A DNA stretch of 7,048 bases. It comes from Gammaproteobacteria bacterium (lineage in GTDB: Bacteria; Pseudomonadota; Gammaproteobacteria; Tenderiales; Tenderiaceae). The notes beneath the pieces were generated by a model that worked only from the letters and a program-made list of their open reading frames with translations, ran no database searches and had not been told where the DNA came from. The stretch covers positions 1 through 7,048 of the forward strand of contig JAJRWO010000060.1 in the NCBI GenBank assembly GCA_024276775.1, written 5' to 3'. The translations under genes were made by a program, and so were the position numbers. Positions 1-6,648 of the stretch are shown piece by piece (position 1 is the stretch's first letter; every line of letters begins with the position of its first letter).

Positions 1-99
1 AATTATGTAGAAACGGGCGAAGCACGCCCGGATGGTTACATCTGGCGTTGGTTTGCCCGCCGACAAGTCAGGCGCGCAGCCCGGAGAACCATCGGCTGA
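1..99 (+). CDS. 3' end of an unrecognised gene (partial)
   Basis: Frame 1 is open from the window edge to a TGA at 97-99 and encodes about 32 residues. The tail is rich in arginine and tryptophan, with DGYIWRWFARRQVRR in its middle, which resembles the basic C-terminus of a real protein more than random sequence. The stop falls nine bases before the end of the converging SH3-protein gene, a normal tail-to-tail arrangement. No family can be named from so short a piece. The other frames on both strands are interrupted by stops or have unlikely composition. It could still be non-coding sequence that is open by chance. A small perfect hairpin (CGGGCG at 14-19, CGCCCG at 25-30) lies inside it but lacks a T-run. 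Confidence 0.4.
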   Translation, partial: NYVETGEARPDGYIWRWFARRQVRRAARRTIG

Positions 100-108
100 C
101 CTCCCAGA

Positions 109-789
109 CTAATGCCAGCCAGACGCCCTGTTTCGCCTTAAGCGAGGCAAAATAAGGCCAAAGATGATGCCCGCAATCAAAACGCCTGAACCCGCCATAA
201 ACCATTTTTGGACACTGCTTTGACGTAACCCGGCATTCTCATCGGCAAGCATAATATTGTCTTGTTTGATACGTGATATTTCTACCGTGAGACGATTATT
301 CTCTCTTTCCAACTCAATTGGCCGACGGGCTAAATCCTGCAATTTTATATTTTCTTTCAAAAAGGTGGAATTTTCTTTTTCTAGCTGACTCAGCTGTTTT
401 TTTAAGCTTTTACTGATTTTAGTTGAAGATGATGAGCTAGCACGCAGCGTTTTATTTTCGGCCTCAAGAGACTCGGCTTTACGAACAGCATCTGCCAACA
501 ATAGTTTGGCCGTCGGAATTTCACTCAAATACCAGCTACGCACCCAGCCCTCCGTTCCGCCACGGGTTCTCACTCTGGAAAAATCAGTGCCTTCGGACTC
601 TTCCAGCAATTCTAGCCGTGTTCCTGAAGCTAAAGACTTTAAAATTTTGTATTCACTTCCCTGCCCTGCTCTGAGCGTAATAACAAGTTCATCATTAACA
701 TAGCGGGTTGGCCCGACAGCGAATGCCTCAACAACAAACAAAACCCCCAGCAATGAAACAACCGCCATACTGGCTTGAGAAAACTTCAT
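109..789 (-). CDS. SH3-domain, coiled-coil, membrane-anchored protein (TIGR04211 / YgiM-like)
   Basis: The 226-residue protein has four visible parts. Residues 1-24 are a cleavable signal peptide with a hydrophobic core and a likely cut after AFA. Residues about 28-91 are a bacterial SH3 (SH3b) domain, with the family landmarks LRAGQGSEYKIL at 39-50 and EGWVRSWYL at 80-88. Residues about 95-192 are a charged, heptad-like coiled coil rich in Glu, Lys, Asn and Leu. Residues 196-215 are a single membrane span, followed by a short basic cytoplasmic tail. This order matches the TIGR04211 'SH3 and anchor' family, to which E. coli YgiM (about 206 residues) belongs. The SH3b domain would sit in the periplasm, tethered to the inner membrane, and may bind cell-wall material, but no function is established that I can cite. 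The ATG at 787-789 has AAGGTG ten bases upstream. The gene diverges from the pst operon and is probably functionally unrelated to it. Confidence 0.9.
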   Translation of the reverse strand: MKFSQASMAVVSLLGVLFVVEAFAVGPTRYVNDELVITLRAGQGSEYKILKSLASGTRLELLEESEGTDFSRVRTRGGTEGWVRSWYLSEIPTAKLLLADAVRKAESLEAENKTLRASSSSSTKISKSLKKQLSQLEKENSTFLKENIKLQDLARRPIELERENNRLTVEISRIKQDNIMLADENAGLRQSSVQKWFMAGSGVLIAGIIFGLILPRLRRNRASGWH

Positions 790-948
790 AACCTACCAAC
801 ACCTTAAAGTTGTTATTAATCAATTTATACTCGTGGCATTTGGGATTCAGATGTCAATGTGAGTAATCGTCGTTCTATTGCAAAGAATTTCAACGCCGCC
901 ATAGAATAAAAAGAACTTGTCATTGCCCCTAAATCTCAAGCGCCACGG

Positions 949-967
949 GTATATTGTAGCGATATAC
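949..967. promoter_or_regulatory. Short inverted repeat, possible operator
   Basis: GTATAT and ATATAC form a perfect 6-base inverted repeat around a 7-base centre (GTATATTGTAGCGATATAC). The spacing suits a dimeric DNA-binding protein, but no specific regulator family is recognised. It lies about 100 bases upstream of the Pho box and about 160 bases upstream of the SH3-protein start, so it could serve either gene or neither. AT-rich repeats of this size also occur by chance. Confidence 0.25.
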
Positions 968-1070
968 TGCCACTACCGATTCAAACCAGCAAGTCACAAT
1001 TCAGAGAAAACCAGGCTGTCTATTGACAATTTCCCAGACATTATAACAGTCCCTGACCGCTCTTAAAGGG

Positions 1071-1088
1071 TTGTAATAAAACTGTCAT
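1071..1088 (+). promoter_or_regulatory. Pho box (PhoB binding site)
   Basis: TTGTAATAAAACTGTCAT fits the Pho-box layout of two 7-base direct repeats separated by 4 A/T-rich bases. The second repeat, CTGTCAT at 1082-1088, is a perfect match to the consensus, and the first, TTGTAAT at 1071-1077, matches 5 of 7. A weaker third unit (CTCTTAA, 1060-1066, 4 of 7) lies in the same 11-base register upstream. Phosphorylated PhoB binds such sites in place of a -35 element. The position in front of a pst operon and the exact 10-base gap to a good -10 element support the call strongly. Confidence 0.88.
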
Positions 1089-1098
1089 AATTGCAAAG

Positions 1099-1104
1099 TA
1101 TGAT
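1099..1104 (+). promoter_or_regulatory. -10 element of the Pho-controlled pstC promoter
   Basis: TATGAT matches the sigma-70 -10 consensus at 5 of 6 positions. It begins 10 bases after the end of the Pho box, the same gap as in the E. coli phoA promoter (Pho box, 10 bases, TATAGT). Transcription should begin near 1110-1112, giving a leader of roughly 21-23 bases before the ATG at 1133. There is no -35 element at the usual distance, as expected for a PhoB-activated promoter. Confidence 0.75.
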
Positions 1105-1117
1105 GTGCGGCAAGCAT

Positions 1118-1122
1118 AAGGA
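1118..1122 (+). promoter_or_regulatory. Ribosome binding site that decides the pstC start
   Basis: AAGGA lies 10 bases before the ATG at 1133. The earlier in-frame candidates (TTG 1091, ATG 1100, ATG 1103) have no comparable site, and they fall between the Pho box and the predicted transcription start. The ATG at 1133 is therefore the preferred start. Confidence 0.75.
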
Positions 1123-1132
1123 AACAGAATCT

Positions 1133-3385
1133 ATGGCCTCAGCACTTCCACCAATTGATTCCCCTGCCAGTCGGCATCATCGCAAAATGCGCCGCCTGAA
1201 AGACCAACTGGCCAAATATATGATTGCCTTTGGTGGGCTGGGCGTTATCGCGGCCGTCGCACTGATTTTTATTTATCTGCTCTACGTTGTCTTTCCCTTA
1301 TTTTTGTCTGGCAGCATAGAAATTGAAGCCCGCTACCCGACACCCGCTCACAGCAACAGTCAAACACTGCTACTGGCCATGGAAGAACAAACAGAGATTG
1401 CCGTCCGCTTTGATGACACTGGCAAATCTACCTTTTTCAATACCCATGACGGCTCAGTCATTGAAACCGTTGAGTTGGCGCTACCCCCAGGTGCTAAAAT
1501 CACCAGTTTCGCTGCCGCCACCCCTCACACACGCATTGCTGCCTACGGCCTGAATGACGGCTCGGCCGTTGTGGTACGTCATAATTACAAAGTCAGCTAT
1601 CCTGATGATATCCGTACCATAATCCCGTTCATCGACTATCCCATGGGTGAAGACCCCATTATTATTGATGAGCGAGGACGCCCTCTGATCCGGCTTGCCA
1701 TTCAGGATGGCGAAGAAATGAGCATGATTGTCGCCATGACCGACGATGGCGAACTGCTGGTCAACAGTGGCGAAAAAGAGGTTTCCTTTATTGATGATGC
1801 CATCAGCGCTGAAACAGAGACTTTCAGTATTGCCAGTGACCTTGGCAACTATAGCTACCTACTACTCAGCAAAGAGATGGACATTGTTTATTTGGCCAAT
1901 AGCAAAGGCGACATTAGCGTTTATGACGTCACTGATGCGGAATACTCAGAACAGATTGAGGCACTCAACCTTAAGGCTGACATCGTTAGTCTTGAGTTTC
2001 TTACCGGTGATATTTCCCTACTGGTGGGTAACAGCAAAGGCAATATTAGCCAATGGTTCCCGGTCAGAGATGATAATGGTACACCGCGGCTGACCAAAAT
2101 TCGTGAATTTTCACTCGACACAAATGCAATCACAGGCATCGCCACCGAACACTCACGCAAAGGGTTTCTCGCCATTGATGAAAAAGGCCAGGTCGGTATC
2201 TTCCATACCACTGCCGAGAAAACCATTCTCAGAGAAAAACTGATGGATGTTGCAGCAAAAACCGTTGCCATTGCGCCACGTTCCAATGCCGCTATGATTG
2301 AAGATCAACAAGGCAACCTGGCCTTTATCAGCCTGCATAATGAACACCCCGAAGTTTCCTGGACATCTCTGTGGGGCGAAGTCTGGTACGAGAGTTATCC
2401 CGAACCAGACTATATCTGGCAATCCTCTTCCGCCAGCAACGACTTTGAAGCCAAATTCAGCCTGATACCGATCTCATTCGGCACCATCAAGGCGGCCTTC
2501 TATGCCATGCTGTTTGCCGTACCACTGGCTATTTTTGGTGCTATTTACACCGCCTATTTCATGACACCGAAAATGCGCTCAGTGGTCAAACCCACCATCG
2601 AAATCATGGAAGCATTACCAACGGTTATCCTCGGCTTTCTCGCCGGTTTATGGCTGGCCCCCATGCTTGAGACCAACCTGCCCGCCATCCTCGCCATGAT
2701 TCTGCTACTGCCATTATCCGTCATCGCCGCCAGCTACATCTGGCACTGCATGCCCGCCTACATTCGTAATACCGTTTCAGATGGCTGGTTGGCCGGCCTG
2801 TTGATTCCGCTGGTGATTCTAGTTGTATGGGTCTCTTTCAGCCTGAACTATCCCTTGGAGGCCTTGTTGTTTGGCGGCAATACCCAGCAATGGCTGGACA
2901 CCGAACTGGGTGTCAGCTTCGACCAACGTAATTCCCTGGTCGTCGGCATTGCCATGGGTTTCGCCGTGATTCCGACCATTTTCTCAATCACTGAAGATGC
3001 CATTTTCGGTGTCCCCAAACATCTCACCAATGGCTCGCTGGCACTGGGTGCCACCACTTGGCAAACATTGACCCGCGTCGTCATCCTGACGGCCAGCCCA
3101 GGCATCTTCACCGCCGTCATGATTGGCTTTGGCCGTGCAGTGGGTGAAACCATGATTGTACTGATGGCCACAGGTAACACACCGGTAATGGATTTCAGTA
3201 TCTTCCAGGGCATGCGCACCCTATCCGCCAATATTGCGGTAGAAATGCCCGAATCCGAGGTCGACAGCACTCACTACCGCGTCTTGTTTCTGGCGGCACT
3301 GGTGTTATTCATGTTTACCTTCTTTTTTAATACGATCGCTGAGGTTGTTCGCCAGCGCTTACGTAAAAAATACGGCTCACTCTGA
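1133..3385 (+). CDS. pstC: Phosphate ABC transporter permease PstC, long form with periplasmic propeller-like domain
   Basis: PstC is one of the two inner-membrane channel subunits of the high-affinity phosphate importer. The 750-residue product is far longer than E. coli PstC (about 319). A basic N-terminus is followed by TM1 (about 30-58), then some 380 periplasmic residues (about 60-440) with seven spaced units resembling beta-propeller blades, then the permease domain. That domain contains TM2 (about 448-472), a conserved EALPTVILGF stretch (493-502), two extra hydrophobic segments (515-537, 551-571), the EAA-type loop GSLALGATTWQ (634-644) that contacts PstB, and GRAVGET (667-673). In the last motif, R668 and E672 lie in the region of the Arg and Glu important in E. 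coli PstC. The final span is about 717-738. Long PstC proteins of this kind are known in Pseudomonas and relatives. The start at 1133 is chosen over 1091 because of the promoter and ribosome binding site. The stop overlaps the pstA ATG by one base (TGATG). Confidence 0.93.
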   Translation: MASALPPIDSPASRHHRKMRRLKDQLAKYMIAFGGLGVIAAVALIFIYLLYVVFPLFLSGSIEIEARYPTPAHSNSQTLLLAMEEQTEIAVRFDDTGKSTFFNTHDGSVIETVELALPPGAKITSFAAATPHTRIAAYGLNDGSAVVVRHNYKVSYPDDIRTIIPFIDYPMGEDPIIIDERGRPLIRLAIQDGEEMSMIVAMTDDGELLVNSGEKEVSFIDDAISAETETFSIASDLGNYSYLLLSKEMDIVYLANSKGDISVYDVTDAEYSEQIEALNLKADIVSLEFLTGDISLLVGNSKGNISQWFPVRDDNGTPRLTKIREFSLDTNAITGIATEHSRKGFLAIDEKGQVGIFHTTAEKTILREKLMDVAAKTVAIAPRSNAAMIEDQQGNLAFISLHNEHPEVSWTSLWGEVWYESYPEPDYIWQSSSASNDFEAKFSLIPISFGTIKAAFYAMLFAVPLAIFGAIYTAYFMTPKMRSVVKPTIEIMEALPTVILGFLAGLWLAPMLETNLPAILAMILLLPLSVIAASYIWHCMPAYIRNTVSDGWLAGLLIPLVILVVWVSFSLNYPLEALLFGGNTQQWLDTELGVSFDQRNSLVVGIAMGFAVIPTIFSITEDAIFGVPKHLTNGSLALGATTWQTLTRVVILTASPGIFTAVMIGFGRAVGETMIVLMATGNTPVMDFSIFQGMRTLSANIAVEMPESEVDSTHYRVLFLAALVLFMFTFFFNTIAEVVRQRLRKKYGSL

Positions 3386-5037
3386 TGCAAAAATGGCTTA
3401 AAAGCGGTTCTCCCTGGGTCTGGCTGACAGCCGCGTCTGTCAGCATCAGTATCATCATGGTCATCGGTCTGTTATTGCTTATTGCCGTACGAGGACTGGG
3501 GCATTTTTGGCCTGCTGATGTTCATAACTTTGAGTATCTCGAAAGTAACGACCAGGTTGTCAAGGTCGCCGGTGAAATCCGTAACAGTGAAAGGATCGCA
3601 GCACAACAAATCATCGACAGCGGTATCCAACTCGAAACCACTGAGCAGTGGGTTACACGCTACCTGATCAAAACTGGTAATCGTGAGCTTTACGGTATCG
3701 ATTTCCGCTCGATATTAGACCCGCTGATCAGCAAGCGCAGCCAAGATACTGCCATGATGGTGCTCGAACGGCATGAATGGGGTAATTTTTACGGCATCCT
3801 GAAACAGGTCAAGGTCGATGGCAAGGTCATCGCTGAGGGCGATAACAGCTGGGCTGTCCTGCAAAAGCAGATTACAGCCACCAGTGAAATATATGCCACC
3901 ATTCATGATATTGAGCAAGGTGAGATTGGCTCGATCAACTACACCATCGAACGCCTGCGCCTCAAACAGCGCGGCCTTGAACTGAGAGGTAAGGACAGCC
4001 CTGAAGAGCTGGGTAAGATTGAAGAAGAACGACAGTCACTGCAAAGCCAATACAAGGTTCTGCAAGATGAATTGAAGAGCCACTATACCGAACTCAATCG
4101 AGCCTCACTGGTCGCCGAAACCATCGAAGGCAAAAGTGTTGAAATTGCCATTTCTAAAGTAGTGCTGGCCTACCAGCCCAATGGCATGACTATATTTGGC
4201 AAAATTGGTTTTTATCTCCATAAGCTGTGGGAGTTCGTCAGTGATGACCCCCGTGAAGCCAATACGGAAGGCGGTATTTTCCCTGCCATCTTCGGCACCG
4301 TGATGATGGTTATCATCATGGCAATTATGGTCACCCCGTTTGGTGTCATCGCCGCTATTTATTTACGAGAATATGCCAAGCAAGGCCCGGTCACTCGTAT
4401 AATCAGAATTGCCGTCAACAATCTTGCTGGCGTACCATCAATTGTTTATGGTGTATTCGGCTTGGGGTTTTTCGTCTATTTTCTCGGCGGCAATATTGAC
4501 CAGCTATTCTTCCCCGAAGCACTGCCGGCACCCACCTTTGGCACACCTGGGCTAATGTGGGCCTCCATCACCCTGGCCCTGTTAACCGTGCCGGTGGTGA
4601 TTGTCTCCACTGAAGAAGGCCTGTCACGTATACCAAAGTCAATCCGGGAAGGCAGTCTGGCTCTGGGTGCCACCAAGGCTGAAACCTTGTGGCGCACCAT
4701 CATCCCCATGACCAGCCCTGCTATCATGACCGGCCTGATCCTGGCCGTGGCTCGCGCTGCTGGTGAAGTGGCACCACTCATGCTGGTAGGGGTCATCAAA
4801 CTGGCCCCCGCCCTGCCACTGGATGGTGACTTCCCATACCTACATCTGGACAGAAAGTTTATGCACCTTGGTTTCCACATCTATGATGTTGGTTTTCAAA
4901 GCCCGAACGTAGAAGCCGCACGACCACTGGTTTATGCCACAGCTCTGCTGCTAGTATTGATCATTATTGCACTAAACTTGACAGCGATTGCCATCCGTAA
5001 TCGCCTGCGTGAAAAATACAAATCACTTGAGCATTAA
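3385..5037 (+). CDS. pstA: Phosphate ABC transporter permease PstA, long form with periplasmic coiled-coil insert
   Basis: PstA is the second channel subunit and pairs with PstC in the inner membrane. The product has 550 residues against about 296 in E. coli. TM1 (about 15-40) is followed by roughly 250 extra periplasmic residues (about 42-290), including a strongly charged probable coiled coil (about 186-238). The permease domain begins at TM2 (about 297-325) and contains NNLAGVPSIVYG (about 345-356), the EAA-type loop GSLALGATKAETLWR (423-437) for docking on PstB, and ARAAGE (456-461), whose R457 lies in the region of the arginine essential in E. coli PstA. The C-terminus is basic (RNRLREKYKS), as expected on the cytoplasmic side. 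The ATG overlaps the pstC stop by one base and has no clear ribosome binding site, so translation is probably coupled to pstC. Confidence 0.94.
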   Translation: MQKWLKSGSPWVWLTAASVSISIIMVIGLLLLIAVRGLGHFWPADVHNFEYLESNDQVVKVAGEIRNSERIAAQQIIDSGIQLETTEQWVTRYLIKTGNRELYGIDFRSILDPLISKRSQDTAMMVLERHEWGNFYGILKQVKVDGKVIAEGDNSWAVLQKQITATSEIYATIHDIEQGEIGSINYTIERLRLKQRGLELRGKDSPEELGKIEEERQSLQSQYKVLQDELKSHYTELNRASLVAETIEGKSVEIAISKVVLAYQPNGMTIFGKIGFYLHKLWEFVSDDPREANTEGGIFPAIFGTVMMVIIMAIMVTPFGVIAAIYLREYAKQGPVTRIIRIAVNNLAGVPSIVYGVFGLGFFVYFLGGNIDQLFFPEALPAPTFGTPGLMWASITLALLTVPVVIVSTEEGLSRIPKSIREGSLALGATKAETLWRTIIPMTSPAIMTGLILAVARAAGEVAPLMLVGVIKLAPALPLDGDFPYLHLDRKFMHLGFHIYDVGFQSPNVEAARPLVYATALLLVLIIIALNLTAIAIRNRLREKYKSLEH

Positions 5038-5076
5038 AGCTGAGCCGCAAAAAAGATTAAATGAGAGACCACAATA

Positions 5077-5916
5077 ATGAGTGATTCATCAACCCCAAAG
5101 ACCCACGGCATTAATATTGATGCCCTTAAGTCAAAACAGTCAACCACGGCAAATGACGTCACTGAAACAGCCCTGACTGTCAAAGACCTGAAGCTCTTTT
5201 ATGGCGAAAAACAGGCGCTCAATGGCATTAACATGACCATTCCCAAGGAGCGTGTCACCGCCTTTATTGGCCCCAGTGGCTGCGGTAAATCAACCCTGCT
5301 GCGTTGTTTCAACCGCATGAATGACTTGCTCGATGACGTTCGCATCGAAGGTCAAATCATGCTTCACGATCAGGACATTTACCATCGCAGTGTCGATATC
5401 GCTGCACTGCGCCGCCAAGTAGGCATGGTATTCCAAAAACCAAACCCCTTCCCCAAATCAATCTATGAAAACGTTGCCTATGGCCTGCGTTTAATGGGGG
5501 TTAAAGATCGTCGTACCCTGGATGAAGTGATTGAGCGCTCATTGCGGAGGGCGGCGTTGTGGGACGAAGTCAAAGACCGCCTGCATGACAGTGCCTTTGG
5601 TCTGTCAGGTGGCCAACAACAGCGCCTGGTCATCGCCCGAGCCATTGCCATTGAACCCGAGGTATTGCTATTGGACGAACCCGCCTCGGCACTTGATCCT
5701 ATCTCGACCCTTAAAATCGAGGAACTTATTTACGAACTCAAGTCTAAATTCACGATTGTTATCGTTACCCACAATATGCAACAGGCCGCTCGCGTCTCTG
5801 ACTACACAGCATTCATGTACATGGGTGACCTGGTCGAACTATCCGACACGAACAAACTTTTCACCAATCCAAAACAAAAACAGACCGAAGACTACATCAC
5901 CGGCCGCTACGGATAA
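5077..5916 (+). CDS. pstB: Phosphate import ATP-binding protein PstB
   Basis: PstB is the cytoplasmic ATPase that powers phosphate import through PstC-PstA. All ABC motifs are intact in the 279-residue product: Walker A GPSGCGKST (65-73), the Q-loop in VFQKPNPFP, signature LSGGQQQRL (176-184), Walker B VLLLDEP (196-202) followed by ASALDP, and the switch histidine in VTHN. The stretch KPNPFPKSIYENVAYGLR and the C-terminal DYITGRYG are typical of PstB rather than of other ABC ATPases. It is about 22 residues longer than E. coli PstB (257) at the N-terminus, with a polar tail before TVKDLKLFYG. The ATG follows a GAGAG site (5063-5067) by 9 bases. It lies 39 bases after pstA with no terminator-like structure between, so it belongs to the same operon. 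Confidence 0.97.
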   Translation: MSDSSTPKTHGINIDALKSKQSTTANDVTETALTVKDLKLFYGEKQALNGINMTIPKERVTAFIGPSGCGKSTLLRCFNRMNDLLDDVRIEGQIMLHDQDIYHRSVDIAALRRQVGMVFQKPNPFPKSIYENVAYGLRLMGVKDRRTLDEVIERSLRRAALWDEVKDRLHDSAFGLSGGQQQRLVIARAIAIEPEVLLLDEPASALDPISTLKIEELIYELKSKFTIVIVTHNMQQAARVSDYTAFMYMGDLVELSDTNKLFTNPKQKQTEDYITGRYG

Positions 5917-5917
5917 A

Positions 5918-5922
5918 CGGAG
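5918..5922 (+). promoter_or_regulatory. Ribosome binding site of phoU
   Basis: CGGAG lies 6 bases before the phoU ATG at 5929, in the 12-base gap after the pstB stop. It allows phoU to be translated from the operon transcript and supports this start. Confidence 0.65.
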
Positions 5923-5928
5923 CTAAAC

Positions 5929-6648
5929 ATGGATAAGACAAACCAACCGCACCACATCTCACAGCAGTTTGATGTTGAACTGGAAAATCTGCGTAACCGT
6001 GTGTTTGCCATGGGTGGCCTGGTGGAAGAGCAGGTCAAAAAGGCAGTCACCGCCCTTTCAGAAGGAAATTCCGACCTGGCTGAAGAAGTCAAAAAAGGCG
6101 ATATAAAAGTCAACGCCATGGAAGTCGAGATCGACGAAGAGTGCACCCATATCATCGCCAGGCGTCAACCAACGGCCAGCGACCTGCGCCTGGTCATAGC
6201 GGTCATCAAAACCATTACCGATCTGGAGCGCATCGGTGACCAGGCTGAAAAGGTGGCACGCATGGGAATTGACCTGGCAGAAATGGAACGCCCCCGCAAC
6301 GGTTACATTGAAATTGAATCACTCGGCAATCATGTACAAGTCATGATTAGCGGTGCCCTTGATGCCTTCGTCCGCATGGATGCTGAAGCAGCAGTACAAA
6401 TTGCCAAAATGGATTTAAAGGTCGACCACGAATACGAATCCATTATGCGTCAAAATATCACCTTCATGATGGAAGACCCTCGCTCTATCAAACGTGTTCT
6501 AGGCGCAACCTGGGCAGCACGTGCATTGGAAAGGATTGGTGATCATGCCAAAAATATTTGTGAATACGTCATCTACCTGGTCAAGGGTAAAGATGTGCGC
6601 CACACCAGCTTGGAGCAGTTGGAAAAAGAAGTCACCAATAGCAATTAA
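5929..6648 (+). CDS. phoU: Phosphate signalling complex accessory protein PhoU
   Basis: PhoU is a cytoplasmic, all-helical protein that links the Pst transporter to the sensor kinase PhoR, keeping the Pho regulon off when phosphate is plentiful. The 239-residue length matches E. coli PhoU (241). The fold is two repeats of a three-helix bundle, each with a metal-binding E/D-x-x-x-D motif: TDLERIGDQAEKV in the first (D98, E100, D104) and ALERIGDHAKNICEYV in the second (E201, D205). The N-terminal HISQQFDVELENLRNRV is also typical. It starts 12 bases after pstB as the last gene of the operon. PhoB and PhoR genes are not in the window. The C-terminus is of normal length even though its stop codon lies in the left arm of the following palindrome. 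Confidence 0.97.
   Translation: MDKTNQPHHISQQFDVELENLRNRVFAMGGLVEEQVKKAVTALSEGNSDLAEEVKKGDIKVNAMEVEIDEECTHIIARRQPTASDLRLVIAVIKTITDLERIGDQAEKVARMGIDLAEMERPRNGYIEIESLGNHVQVMISGALDAFVRMDAEAAVQIAKMDLKVDHEYESIMRQNITFMMEDPRSIKRVLGATWAARALERIGDHAKNICEYVIYLVKGKDVRHTSLEQLEKEVTNSN

Larger units (their letters stand above)
790..1132. other. Divergent intergenic region between the SH3-protein gene and pstC
   Basis: This 343-base AT-rich stretch has no convincing coding frame. Its right end holds the Pho box, the -10 element and the ribosome binding site for pstC. Its middle holds an isolated 19-base inverted repeat (949-967). The minus-strand gene must have its promoter here too. The best candidates are a TATAAA -10-like element at 824-829 and a perfect TTGACA at 852-857, both read on the minus strand, but they are 22 bases apart and do not form a normal pair. 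A 9-base direct repeat (ATTGCAAAG at 877-885 and 1090-1098) may be chance. No tRNA or recognised regulatory RNA was seen. Confidence 0.7.

Noticed and set aside
14..30. Perfect hairpin CGGGCG-N5-CGCCCG as a terminator
   Set aside because: It has no T-run and lies about 70 bases before the stop of a probable coding frame.
824..857. Minus-strand TTGACA and TATAAA as the SH3-gene promoter
   Set aside because: Each element is good, but the 22-base gap is too long for a standard pair. I cannot assign the promoter with confidence.
851..934. Further Pho-box-like words (ATGTCAA at 851-857, TTGTCAT at 917-923)
   Set aside because: Neither has a good second repeat 11 bases away, so they do not form a Pho box.
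1023..1047. TTGACA (1023-1028) followed by TTATAA/TATAAC as a second plus-strand promoter
   Set aside because: The spacing is only 12-13 bases, too short for a sigma-70 promoter. A spacing of 17 gives a poor -10 sequence. The Pho-box promoter downstream explains the operon better.
2848..3270. Long open frame on the minus strand inside pstC (140 codons), with similar frames at 1921-2286, 2153-2422 and, inside pstA, 4476-4880
   Set aside because: They lie opposite strongly conserved Pst permease sequence, have no ribosome binding sites or recognisable domains, and are explained by codon bias of the real genes.
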